This document shows positions 8,503 to 15,686 of a stretch of 33,366 nt of DNA, one piece after another. Position 1 is the stretch's first letter. Each line of letters begins with the position of its first letter. The stretch is taken from NCBI GenBank assembly GCA_024403255.1, contig JAKSSE010000011.1, forward strand, positions 1 through 33,366, read 5' to 3'. The notes below the pieces were generated by a model. It was not told the origin of the DNA. It searched no databases and worked only from the letters and a program-made list of their open reading frames with translations. Origin of the DNA: Lachnospiraceae bacterium (lineage in GTDB: Bacteria > Bacillota > Clostridia > Lachnospirales > Lachnospiraceae). A program made the translations under genes and the position numbers.

Positions 8503-9873
8503 TTATTGCTCCTTAGCTTCTTTTTCTGCGAGTGCAGCCTTAATCATAATCGCGCACTCGATTCTTTTCTTCTGAAGTTCACAGCCCACAGAGTAAGCTC
8601 CGTGAATATCTCCAGTAAAGTTGTAAGCGTTTGCCGCACAACCTCCGCTACAATAAAATCTAGCAAAACACTCCTTGCATGTTGGCTTTGCATAGACATT
8701 GCAAGCTTTAAATTCATTTACTATATCAGTCTTTTGGATACCATCAAAAACATTTCCTAAAAGGAAATCCTCGTTTCCTACAAACTGATGGCATGGGTAG
8801 AAATCACCCCATGGTGTAACCGCAAGATACTCTGTACCACTGCCACATCCCGAAAGACGTTTTGCAACACATGGTCCGCCCTCCAAATCAATCATGAAAT
8901 GGAAGAAATTAAAGTCCTCATCGGTACCTGCTCTTTCAACCATATCTGCAGCAAGTTTATCGTACTGCTCAAAAAGTCCTGGCAAATCTTCTTCTCTAAG
9001 AGCGTAATCGTCAGTATCTTTTGCAACTACAGGCTCAACAGAAATCTGTTTGAATCCAAGATCTGCAAGATGCTTAACATCCTCTGCAAAATCAAGGTTA
9101 TTTCTTGTAAAAGTGCCTCTTACGTAATATCTTTCCTGATTACGTGAATCCGCAAGTTTTTTAAACTTAGGCACAATCAAATCATATGAGCCAGCGCCTT
9201 TTCTAAAAGGTCGCATCAAATCGTGTATTTCTTTACGTCCATCGATTGATAAAACGACATTTGCCATCTCCCTGTTGGCAAATTCCATTACATCATCATC
9301 GAGAAGAACGCCATTAGTTGTAAGAGTAAAGCGGAAGTTCTTATTGTGGATTTTTTCCTGCTCTCTGCCGTAAGCTACAAGCTGCTTTACAACATCAAAG
9401 TTTAAAAGTGGCTCGCCTCCAAAGAAATCAACCTCAAGATTTCTTCTTTCTCCTGAATTGGCGATAAGAAAATCTAGAGCAGCTTTTCCAACTTCAAAAC
9501 TCATAAGAGCACGTCTGCCATGATACTCACCTTCCTCTGCAAAACAGTATTTGCAGGCAAGATTACAATCATGTGCAATGTGAAGACAGAGTGCTTTTAC
9601 AACAGTAGGTCTTTTAGCAAAGTCAAAAATGTAGTTTTCATATACATCTTTTGTAAAAAGATCCCCGTTAGCTTTTAGTTCTTCTATTTCTTCTAAAGCT
9701 TCTTTTATTTCTTCAGCTGGGTACTTTGTTTCAAGCTCACTTCTTTTTGCTTCAAAAGTCCCGTCAGCCACACAGCCGATGACATCATACATCAGCTCAT
9801 CTACAACATGAACAGCTCCACTATTTACATCTAAAACAATGTTATATCCGTTATTTTTAAATTGATGAATCAT
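8503..9873 (-). CDS. scfB: SCIFF radical SAM thioether maturase (SPASM domain)
   Basis: 456 residues. It installs Cys-to-Thr alpha-carbon thioether (sactionine-type) bonds in the SCIFF peptide encoded just upstream. An N-terminal peptide-recognition region (1-90) is followed by the radical SAM cluster site C103xxxC107xxC110 (CNLACKYC), then GGEP (152-155). A SPASM/twitch region rich in cysteines holds the auxiliary Fe-S clusters (C335, C343, C361, C391, C399, C402, C408, C412, C431). The MIHQFKNNGYNIVLDVNSGAVHVVD start matches the family's usual beginning, although no Shine-Dalgarno site precedes it. A 9-bp hairpin lies between scfA and this gene and may lower its expression relative to the peptide. 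secDF follows two bases later. Confidence 0.95.
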   Translation of the reverse strand: MIHQFKNNGYNIVLDVNSGAVHVVDELMYDVIGCVADGTFEAKRSELETKYPAEEIKEALEEIEELKANGDLFTKDVYENYIFDFAKRPTVVKALCLHIAHDCNLACKYCFAEEGEYHGRRALMSFEVGKAALDFLIANSGERRNLEVDFFGGEPLLNFDVVKQLVAYGREQEKIHNKNFRFTLTTNGVLLDDDVMEFANREMANVVLSIDGRKEIHDLMRPFRKGAGSYDLIVPKFKKLADSRNQERYYVRGTFTRNNLDFAEDVKHLADLGFKQISVEPVVAKDTDDYALREEDLPGLFEQYDKLAADMVERAGTDEDFNFFHFMIDLEGGPCVAKRLSGCGSGTEYLAVTPWGDFYPCHQFVGNEDFLLGNVFDGIQKTDIVNEFKACNVYAKPTCKECFARFYCSGGCAANAYNFTGDIHGAYSVGCELQKKRIECAIMIKAALAEKEAKEQ

Positions 9874-9895
9874 AGTTTCGCATAAACGTACAAAT

Positions 9896-9917
9896 GACCG
9901 TACACTACTGTACGGTC
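9896..9917 (-). promoter_or_regulatory. Intergenic hairpin between scfA and scfB
   Basis: A perfect 9-bp inverted repeat, GACCGTACA (9896-9904) and TGTACGGTC (9909-9917), has a 4-base loop in the 69-base gap between the peptide and maturase genes. On the minus strand only ATTTG follows, so it is at best a weak terminator. On the plus strand it is followed by TTTT. An attenuator or RNA-processing stem that keeps maturase below peptide level is an inference. Confidence 0.5.
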
Positions 9918-9942
9918 TTTTGTGCGTGATAGTTAAGTTTAA

Positions 9943-10086
9943 TTATCTCTTGTTCTCGCAGCTCTGGTTTCCTACTGTGCAGCTAGTCTTGCAAGCTGAC
10001 TGGCAAGAGGTCTGGCACTCACCACAGCCACCCTTCTGTACGGTGTTCTGAAGTTTTTTTGTGTTAAGAGTAACTACGTGTTTCAT
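9943..10086 (-). CDS. scfA: SCIFF ribosomal peptide precursor (six cysteines in forty-five residues)
   Basis: 47 codons, short enough to be missed by gene callers. The peptide starts MKHVVTLNTKKLQN, then has GGCGECQTSCQSACKTSC followed by TVGNQSCENKR. The six cysteines are at 21, 24, 28, 32, 36 and 43, exactly the SCIFF pattern (TIGR03973-type). Threonines between the cysteines (T26, T34, T37) are candidate partners for thioether bonds made by ScfB. An AAAGGAG site lies 7 bases before the ATG, and a near-consensus promoter sits just upstream. The SCIFF system is near-universal in Clostridia; its biological role is still unclear. No dedicated export gene or protease is visible besides the neighbouring secDF. 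Confidence 0.96.
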   Translation of the reverse strand: MKHVVTLNTKKLQNTVQKGGCGECQTSCQSACKTSCTVGNQSCENKR

Positions 10087-10119
10087 AATTATTCTCCTTT
10101 CGAATAATAAAATCGATTA

Positions 10120-10148
10120 ATTATATCAAACTAAAGTACCTTTCGCAA
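10120..10148 (-). promoter_or_regulatory. Promoter of scfA
   Basis: On the minus strand the -35 is TTGCGA (10143-10148), the spacer is 17 bases, and the -10 is a perfect TATAAT (10120-10125). It lies between the end of the trigger-factor lipoprotein gene and scfA, placing the start of transcription about 27 bases before the scfA ATG. Confidence 0.8.
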
Positions 10149-10153
10149 TAAGG

Positions 10154-11245
10154 CTATTTGGTATTTATAACTGCATTATTAACTACAAAATCAAGAGCCT
10201 GATTGCAGAGGAACATTTTTCTGAAATATTCTTTTCCCGATTCCTCGTCCTTGCCGTATGTTCTATACAAGGTAGCCTCATCTTCATAGTTTGAATTTTG
10301 AAGAAAATATTCTACATAGGAACTATAGTCTGCTTCATCAATTGTTATCCCTTCCTGGTCTGCAATTGCCTGACATATAAGTTCCAATGTAAGGTCATCT
10401 TCAACTCCCTTTTTCTGCTCATCTACGAACTCATCATAAGTTATGTTGTAATATTCCTTTAGGTAATCTTCTAAATCTTTTCCTTCAGGAACATATGCCT
10501 CTTTATACTTTTCTACGTATTCATCAACTCTCTTTGAAACTTCATCCTCCGGGAGGGTAACAGTTGATGATTCAACAAGTTTTGTCATTATAGAACTTCT
10601 TGCATCAGAGTTCTTTTGAGCTTCAGCAGACTGAACAAGGTAATTTTTGGAGTCTTCCTTAAGCGCACTAACTGAATCAAGCTGGAAGTTGTCTTTTACC
10701 ATCTCGTCTGTAAGAGTAGCTGCAGTTACATTTTTACAAATATAGTGAATTGTAAATTCAAACTGAACCGTCTGCCCATTTAAACTCTCTACGCCGTACT
10801 CTTCTGGGAAGGTAACATCCGCTCTAAATGTTTCACCAACTTCATGACCTACAAGTGATTCAGCAAAGCCAGGAATATAAGAACTGTTTGCTATATCTAC
10901 AACCCGATCTTTTGCAGTTCCACTTTCAAAAGGCTGATTATCCTGATACCCTGTGTAATCAACATTTACAACAGAATCCTCTGCAACTACAGTTTCATCA
11001 GACTTATCATAAATACCATAGTAGCTGATAAGCTGATCTATATAGTCATCAACCGCCTTATCATCTACAACATAATCCCCATCTAAAGTGACTTCAATTC
11101 CCTTGTACTCGCCAAGAGTAACATATTCGCTCGCCTTAGTATCTTCGCTTTTACCTATAGGCTTAACCTCGTCTGACTTCCCGCATGAAATCATCGTCAA
11201 AGACATAGACGCCAAAAGCAAGCCTGTTAAAAAACTTTTTTTCAT
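10154..11245 (-). CDS. Exported trigger-factor-like peptidyl-prolyl isomerase lipoprotein
   Basis: 363 residues. A signal peptide (MKKSFLTGLLLASMSLTMIS) ends at a lipobox cysteine (C21), so the protein should be lipid-anchored outside the membrane. An FKBP-type domain follows (about 80-175: VVNVDYTGYQDNQPFESG, YIPGFAESLVGHEVGETF, VTFPEEYG), then a helical region like the C-terminal arms of trigger factor (about 180-350). The ribosome-binding N-terminal domain of cytosolic trigger factor is missing and is replaced by the lipoprotein leader. The probable role is folding of secreted proteins, analogous to PrsA. It is the last gene of the ispE operon, five bases after the preceding gene, and secDF and htrA lie nearby. 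The exact client proteins cannot be read from sequence. Confidence 0.85.
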   Translation of the reverse strand: MKKSFLTGLLLASMSLTMISCGKSDEVKPIGKSEDTKASEYVTLGEYKGIEVTLDGDYVVDDKAVDDYIDQLISYYGIYDKSDETVVAEDSVVNVDYTGYQDNQPFESGTAKDRVVDIANSSYIPGFAESLVGHEVGETFRADVTFPEEYGVESLNGQTVQFEFTIHYICKNVTAATLTDEMVKDNFQLDSVSALKEDSKNYLVQSAEAQKNSDARSSIMTKLVESSTVTLPEDEVSKRVDEYVEKYKEAYVPEGKDLEDYLKEYYNITYDEFVDEQKKGVEDDLTLELICQAIADQEGITIDEADYSSYVEYFLQNSNYEDEATLYRTYGKDEESGKEYFRKMFLCNQALDFVVNNAVINTK

Positions 11246-11250
11246 CGTTT

Positions 11251-11745
11251 CTACTTAGCCTTTTTCTGCTTTTCAGCCTTAAGCTGAGCCTGAGCATCTT
11301 TTGCCTTTTCCATCATTCTTGTTCTGAAATTCTTCTTTTTCTTTCTATCCATTTCAAGATGTCCGTGCATTCCCTTTACAGCGGTAATATAAAGACCTGA
11401 AACGGTTGCCTTAACTTCTTTCTTAAGAGGAAGCTCTTCAAAAAGATTTGCATCACACAAAAGATTCATAATCTTTGGGCCAACTTTACACTTAACAACT
11501 GGCATCTTTGCATTCTTTCCATACCATGGAATCTGGCTGGTAACAGCCTCTGGAAATCCTGCATCTTTTAATTTCATCTTCTTTTTATCAATAATGGTAA
11601 GAGCTACTGTCTGAGCTGCTGCATCCATCTGTGCCTGCTGCTCTTCCTGTCTTTTCTGTGCCTTCTTACCAAGGAAGTAAAGTGCAATGACAATTGCAAT
11701 CATCACTGCCAAAACAATTAATAAAACAATAGTAAATGTATTCAT
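11251..11745 (-). CDS. Small membrane-anchored protein of unknown function
   Basis: 164 residues, family not recognised. One N-terminal membrane helix (about 4-25, IVLLIVLAVMIAIVIALYFL) is followed by a short Gln/Ala-rich segment (33-48). A compact central domain with KMKLKDAGFPEAVTSQIPWYGKNAKMPVVKCKVGPKIMNLLCD (about 55-100) follows, and then a very basic, probably helical tail rich in Lys/Gln/Ala (about 130-164). The basic tail suggests it stays on the cytoplasmic face or binds RNA or phospholipid, but that is a guess. A strong GGGAGGGG site precedes the ATG. It lies between the carrier-protein gene and the lipoprotein isomerase gene, probably on the same transcript. Confidence 0.8.
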   Translation of the reverse strand: MNTFTIVLLIVLAVMIAIVIALYFLGKKAQKRQEEQQAQMDAAAQTVALTIIDKKKMKLKDAGFPEAVTSQIPWYGKNAKMPVVKCKVGPKIMNLLCDANLFEELPLKKEVKATVSGLYITAVKGMHGHLEMDRKKKKNFRTRMMEKAKDAQAQLKAEKQKKAK

Positions 11746-11757
11746 AAACCCCTCCCG

Positions 11758-11988
11758 TTATGCTTCTAATTTGCTTCTAACCATCTCACAAATGCCCTCA
11801 AAAGTATTTAAATACTCAGGCTCAATATCGTCTGCATCAATAAAGATATCAAATTCATCCATAAGATTGGTGACTATTGTAATAATGTCAAATGACTCAA
11901 GAATTTCGTCATCAATAAGTGCTGTCTCATTTTCAAAATCAACATTTGGACATACATCCAAACATATCTGTAATATTTTTTCTTCCAT
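11758..11988 (-). CDS. Acyl carrier-like protein (DltC-type)
   Basis: 76 residues from the chosen start. An ATG 14 codons further upstream (12030) has no ribosome site, while this one follows GGAG at seven bases. The four-helix carrier fold is evident: ALIDDEILESFDIITIVTNLMDEFDIFIDADDIEP carries the phosphopantetheine serine in an E-S-F-D context, where acyl carriers have D-S-L. The LIDD..L.SFDI and EFDI.ID..DI stretches resemble the D-alanyl carrier protein DltC more than fatty-acid ACP. The chain is very acidic, as expected. No adenylation, ketosynthase or MBOAT partner is adjacent; the neighbours are a DUF1934 protein and a small membrane protein. What it carries is unknown. Confidence 0.82.
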   Translation of the reverse strand: MEEKILQICLDVCPNVDFENETALIDDEILESFDIITIVTNLMDEFDIFIDADDIEPEYLNTFEGICEMVRSKLEA

Positions 11989-12054
11989 ATCGACTCCTAT
12001 TTTGGTTATTTCCAGTGCATAAGATACCATAACTTGCTCTATACGGCAATCCTG

Positions 12055-12477
12055 CTACACAACTTCAAACTTAATGCCATACATACAGTCACTTTTCGTA
12101 TCCTTGTCAAAAAAGATATTGTATTCCATATAAGCAGATCCTTTAGTATCGTTAATACTACTGGCAAGTTCTTTTGTATGTATCACCATGCTCATTGCCC
12201 CATAAGGCGTATTATACATTGAGCTTGTATCTTTTCTTTGATCAAAATCAAAGGTCATCTCTCCATCACGATATACTTCTATGTGTGAATCAAAAAAATG
12301 AAAAGCAGTCTCAACCTCTATAACATTATTTTCGTCCCCAATATTTTCTTTAAACCTTAGAATTTTATCTTCAGGGTTATACTCCCCTTCGGTCTCAAGC
12401 GTTTTTTCAGTCGTATCACCAAGCAGTGACTGCCTGCTTGCATACTGAACTTTACAGTTTAAATCTTCTTTACGCAT
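12055..12477 (-). CDS. DUF1934 (YwiB-like) beta-barrel protein
   Basis: 140 residues. The pattern fits the DUF1934/YwiB family of small calycin-like beta-barrels: alternating strands, VETAFHFFDSHIEVYRDGEMTFDFDQ, the conserved TPYGAMSMVIHTKEL stretch and a C-terminal MEYNIFFDKD strand. There is no signal peptide, so it is cytosolic. Its biochemical role is unknown in the family. It overlaps the end of the GntR regulator gene by 8 bases and starts behind an AGGTGATAAG site, so translation is probably coupled. It lies 66 bases before the carrier-protein gene. Confidence 0.8.
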   Translation of the reverse strand: MRKEDLNCKVQYASRQSLLGDTTEKTLETEGEYNPEDKILRFKENIGDENNVIEVETAFHFFDSHIEVYRDGEMTFDFDQRKDTSSMYNTPYGAMSMVIHTKELASSINDTKGSAYMEYNIFFDKDTKSDCMYGIKFEVV

Positions 12478-13144
12478 TTTCTCTTATCACCTTTGAAACA
12501 GCACTTATCTGATTCTGCAAATGCTGATGCATAATTTTGACCAGAAACGCTTTGTCTTTTTTTACTAAGCCTTCATAAAGAGCATTATGTTCTTCCACAA
12601 GAATCTCATAGACTCTTTTGTCTTTAATGTACTCCAGACGATATCTGTACATCTGCTCTCGCAGGTTACTTAAAATATATACAAGCTTTGGATTTTTTGC
12701 CGCCTTATAAATCACTTCATGAAAAGCAACATCAGATTCTGCGATAGCATTAGTGTCTGCCTTTTTTACTGCAATCTCGAAGCGCTCCTTTGCTTCTTTT
12801 ATAGCCACAAGTTCCTCATCAGTGATTCTGTCACACGCAGCCTGCACAGCAAGTTCATCTAACACTTCTCTAATTTCAAGGACATCTTCCATATCCTTTT
12901 CGCTCATTTTTGCGACCTGAGCGCCTTTTCTTGGGATAATTATTACGAGTCCTTCTTTTTCAAGCATTCTAATAGCTTCTCTTATTGGAGTGCGACTCAC
13001 TCCAAGCTTATTGGAAAGCTGAATTTCCATAAGCCTGTCCCCCGGCTTTAATTTACCTTCCAGTATAGCCTCTCTTAATGTCATAAAAACAACATCTCTA
13101 AGTGGCAGCAAACTATCCATCCGTAAGGTTAATTCCTCAATCAT
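12470..13144 (-). CDS. GntR-family transcriptional regulator (FCD domain)
   Basis: 224 residues. An N-terminal winged helix-turn-helix (about 10-75: LREAILEGKLKPGDRLMEIQLSNKLGVSRTPIREAIRMLEKEGLV) precedes an all-helical FCD ligand-binding domain (about 80-215). That domain holds the usual Asp/His metal- or acid-binding positions (for example SDVAFHEVIYKAAKN and the H in MHQHLQNQ). Family members respond to small carboxylates or sugar acids. Its target cannot be named because its neighbours, ispE and a DUF1934 gene, are not catabolic. A GGAG site precedes the ATG, 8 bases after the ispE stop. Confidence 0.93.
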   Translation of the reverse strand: MIEELTLRMDSLLPLRDVVFMTLREAILEGKLKPGDRLMEIQLSNKLGVSRTPIREAIRMLEKEGLVIIIPRKGAQVAKMSEKDMEDVLEIREVLDELAVQAACDRITDEELVAIKEAKERFEIAVKKADTNAIAESDVAFHEVIYKAAKNPKLVYILSNLREQMYRYRLEYIKDKRVYEILVEEHNALYEGLVKKDKAFLVKIMHQHLQNQISAVSKVIRENA

Positions 13145-13152
13145 ACTATCTC

Positions 13153-14034
13153 CTAAAACTTTTCTATGTCGCGAATAAATTCAGTAACAAACACTTCTTT
13201 TGATAACCCTTTTTCTTCAATCTCAAAAGCAGCTTTTCTTGCATCATCTTCGTTTTCAAAAATGCCAAAAACAGTTGGACCACTTCCACTCATAATAGAG
13301 TTTATAGCACCTTCTTTTTTCATCAGCTCTTCTATCTCGACAATAACAGGGTGTTTCTTTTCAGTCACTCTCGCAAGTATATTGTCACAAAGTTTAGACA
13401 TCTTATCTAAATTGCCTTCTTTTATAGCATCTATCTGTTCATCTACTTTAGGGTGCACGCTGGTTTCATCCAATACCAGAGTTTTATAAACTTCTCCTGT
13501 TGAAACATATATACCCGGCTTTGCTAAAAGCAATACGCAATCTGGAGCAGCTGGAAGGTTTGTCATTATATCACCTATACCTTCGCATAAAACTGTGCCC
13601 CCTCGAAGAGTATATGGAACATCTGCCCCAAGAGTAACGCCCAGCCTTTCCAGCTCATCCTGTGAGATTTTTAATTCATAAAGTGTATTTACTGCCTTAA
13701 GAACAGCAGCTCCATCTGTCGAACCTCCTGCAAGGCCCGCTGCAATAGGAATGTTTTTTTCCAAAGATATTTCAACCCCACCACAACCGTACTTTTCCTG
13801 AAGAAGCTTCGCTGCTTTTACACAAAGATTTGTTTTTGAATCCTCATCCGACAAAAAACCTGAATCCGTTTTAAATCTTATACTTCCATCGTCAGTTTTT
13901 TTGCAAGTTACTACATCGTAAACTCCAACTGACTGCATAACCATTCTAAGATCATGATATCCATCAGGTCTTTTTTTCAGTACATCTAAAGTCAGATTTA
14001 TTTTTGCGTAAGCTTTTCTTTTTATCTCGTTCAT
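13153..14034 (-). CDS. ispE: 4-diphosphocytidyl-2-C-methyl-D-erythritol kinase
   Basis: 293 residues from the chosen start. A longer reading from 14067 adds 11 residues but would begin at or before the predicted transcript start and lacks a ribosome site, whereas this ATG follows AGAGGAAAA. It is a GHMP-family kinase that phosphorylates CDP-methylerythritol in the MEP pathway to isopentenyl diphosphate. Signatures: KAYAKINLTLDVLKKRPDGYHDL near the N-terminus, the ATP loop PIAAGLAGGSTDGAAVL, and the C-terminal GSGPTVFGIF. It is the first gene of an operon with the GntR regulator. Its terpenoid product feeds undecaprenyl phosphate, used by the envelope genes upstream. Confidence 0.96.
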   Translation of the reverse strand: MNEIKRKAYAKINLTLDVLKKRPDGYHDLRMVMQSVGVYDVVTCKKTDDGSIRFKTDSGFLSDEDSKTNLCVKAAKLLQEKYGCGGVEISLEKNIPIAAGLAGGSTDGAAVLKAVNTLYELKISQDELERLGVTLGADVPYTLRGGTVLCEGIGDIMTNLPAAPDCVLLLAKPGIYVSTGEVYKTLVLDETSVHPKVDEQIDAIKEGNLDKMSKLCDNILARVTEKKHPVIVEIEELMKKEGAINSIMSGSGPTVFGIFENEDDARKAAFEIEEKGLSKEVFVTEFIRDIEKF

Positions 14035-14070
14035 TTTTCCTCTTTGTTTTTTGTATACAATATCCAAGTA

Positions 14071-14079
14071 AGTATATCA
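14071..14079 (-). promoter_or_regulatory. Extended -10 promoter of the ispE operon
   Basis: The minus strand reads TGATATACT, an extended -10 (TGn-TATACT), with no good -35. It sits between the htrA terminator and ispE and predicts a transcript start near 14064, before the ATG at 14034. Confidence 0.5.
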
Positions 14080-14119
14080 TAAATCAGCTGCTTTTATAAA
14101 ATAAAAATACAACAAAAAA

Positions 14120-14139
14120 TGCCCCGGAAGACCGGGGCA
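14120..14139 (-). terminator. Rho-independent terminator after htrA
   Basis: On the minus strand TGCCCCGG, loop TCTT, CCGGGGCA is followed by TTTTTTG. The 8-bp GC-rich stem and U-run start 18 bases past the htrA stop. Confidence 0.92.
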
Positions 14140-14157
14140 ATAGGGGAGAAAGATTGG

Positions 14158-15540
14158 CTAATTGCCAAATAGGCTAAAAGGCCAGTCAAATGAATAACTC
14201 CAGCTTTTTATTTCCGGTTCATTTGAACTGTCTTTTTTATCTTCTGAAGGAGCCTGCTCGGATGGCTTTTCTCCAATAGATGGATTATCACCATTTGACA
14301 TTTCATCTATGGTAGTTACATCATCTTTCTTTCCAAGCTCAATATTTAACGAAGTTTCCTTATAACCATCTGCTTTTTTTGCAACCACTACAGGCACTTT
14401 TGTTCCTGCGCTCAAATACTCTATTTCTTCCTGAAGTTCCTTCATAGTTGAAATTTCGCGTCCATTAAACTTAATAATAATGTCACCGATTTCAAGTCCA
14501 GCTTTATCAGCCGCAGAGCCTTCTCCAATCTGACTAATGCAAAGACCTTCTGGAATTCCGTATGTCTCTACGACGCTCTGCGAAACCTCAACTCCGGCTA
14601 CACCAAGAAAAGCTCTCTCGTCATCAGTCACCACATCATTATTTATAAATTTGCTAACAATTGGCTTTACTGTATTTACCGGAATAGCATATCCCATACC
14701 TTCCACACTTGTAGTCGTAAATTTAACTGAATTTATACCAATAAGGTTTCCTGCTGAATCTAAAAGTGCACCTCCACTGTTTCCTGGATTAATAGCTGCA
14801 TCAGTCTGAATAAGCTTATTTGAAATCACTGTTCCACTTGTTGGATCAGTAACCTTAACTTCTCTTTCAAGTGCGCTTATTATACCCTTTGTAACAGACT
14901 GGCCATATCCCAAGGCATTACCAATTGCTACACAATCCTGGCCTACCTTTAGGCTCTGAGAATCACCCATCTTTGCAACTTTTATGACGTCCTTGGTAGA
15001 TGCCTTCATATCATCCTTTGCAACAGTTACAACTGCTACGTCGATGCTTGGCGAGGTACCCTTAACAGTCGCCTCAACTGCCTCTTCGTCCACAAAAGTT
15101 ACCGTTATCTTTGATGCCCCAGATATAACATGATTATTTGTAACAATATAAATGTTATCGTCATCCTCATTCACAATAACACCACTACCAGCTGATGTAC
15201 TTTCTCTTTCCTGGCTACCAAACCAAATGTTGTAATACTGCTGAACACTCACATTTGTAATAGCCACAACAGACGGCATGCACTCTTCTGTAATTTTCTG
15301 CGCATCACATTCCTGCCCGAAAATTGGACTAGGAGCATTTTGCTTCTCAGCTGGAGGCGCAATATCCTCTTCTGGTTTTTCTTTACCTAAATCCTCTATT
15401 TCAGTTGCTTCTTCTGTCTTAACATCATCCTTAAGTGCTTTACCCATAAAATAGGTCACACCACAAAAGCAACATCCAGCTAAGATTCCAAACACTATTG
15501 CAATTACTGCAGTTCTACCTATCTTTTTCCAAAAATCCAT
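14158..15540 (-). CDS. htrA: HtrA/DegP-family membrane-anchored serine protease with PDZ domain
   Basis: 460 residues. An N-terminal membrane helix (about 10-33) and an acidic, proline-containing linker (about 40-75) lead into a trypsin-like S1C protease domain with an intact triad: H137 (TNNHVIS), D167 (SPSIDVAVV) and S255 (NPGNSGGALL). One PDZ domain follows (about 310-405, with LGVAGVEVS, GDIIIKFNGREI). The last 50 residues are low-complexity and acidic and end in SWSYSFDWPFSLFGN. The protein should sit on the outer face of the membrane and degrade misfolded exported proteins. A GGAGG site precedes the ATG, and a strong terminator follows. Upstream, an 11-bp-phased repeat array overlaps the -35 region, suggesting control by an OmpR-type response regulator, as for htrA in Bacillus. 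Confidence 0.96.
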   Translation of the reverse strand: MDFWKKIGRTAVIAIVFGILAGCCFCGVTYFMGKALKDDVKTEEATEIEDLGKEKPEEDIAPPAEKQNAPSPIFGQECDAQKITEECMPSVVAITNVSVQQYYNIWFGSQERESTSAGSGVIVNEDDDNIYIVTNNHVISGASKITVTFVDEEAVEATVKGTSPSIDVAVVTVAKDDMKASTKDVIKVAKMGDSQSLKVGQDCVAIGNALGYGQSVTKGIISALEREVKVTDPTSGTVISNKLIQTDAAINPGNSGGALLDSAGNLIGINSVKFTTTSVEGMGYAIPVNTVKPIVSKFINNDVVTDDERAFLGVAGVEVSQSVVETYGIPEGLCISQIGEGSAADKAGLEIGDIIIKFNGREISTMKELQEEIEYLSAGTKVPVVVAKKADGYKETSLNIELGKKDDVTTIDEMSNGDNPSIGEKPSEQAPSEDKKDSSNEPEIKSWSYSFDWPFSLFGN

Positions 15541-15579
15541 TTTTACACCTCCATGGATTGTCTTCCTTTGTTTTATGGT

Positions 15580-15640
15580 CTTATATTAAATTCAAATTGT
15601 GACAAATTTGTGTAGAGATTATTTTAAGTTTGTGAATTTT
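15580..15640 (-). promoter_or_regulatory. htrA promoter region with an 11-bp-phased half-site array
   Basis: A -10 TATAAG (minus strand, 15580-15585) lacks a recognisable -35. Covering and preceding the -35 position, the plus strand reads in 11-base blocks: TTGTGACAAAT (15597), TTGTGTAGAGA (15608), TTATTTTAAGT (15619), TTGTGAATTTT (15630). TTGTG recurs at offsets 0, 11 and 33. Helical-turn phasing of this kind is typical of OmpR/PhoB-family regulator sites and suits an activator-dependent promoter. Confidence 0.5.
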
Positions 15641-15652
15641 TCAATGCATAAA

Positions 15653-15679
15653 AAACCCTCGGGATTTGCCCGAGGGTTT
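15653..15679 (-). terminator. Rho-independent terminator after glmS
   Basis: An 11-bp perfect stem (AAACCCTCGGG, 15653-15663, with its complement at 15669-15679) has a 5-base loop. On the minus strand it ends in a run of T residues followed by ATGC. It begins seven bases past the glmS stop. Confidence 0.93.
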
Positions 15680-15686
15680 GTATGTT

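Noticed and set aside
9943..10086. Small cysteine-rich protein as metallothionein or ferredoxin
   Set aside because: The cysteine spacing and the adjacent radical SAM/SPASM gene fit SCIFF exactly; the spacing does not match ferredoxin or metallothionein motifs.
12034..12222. Plus-strand open frames, here and opposite many other genes (for example 3407-3829 and 28644-29198)
   Set aside because: They lie antisense inside well-supported minus-strand genes, lack ribosome sites and resemble no family; they follow from codon bias on the other strand.
14035..14067. Longer ispE reading from 14067
   Set aside because: The added residues have no ribosome site and would begin at or before the predicted transcript start; the ATG at 14034 has AGAGG and matches the family start.
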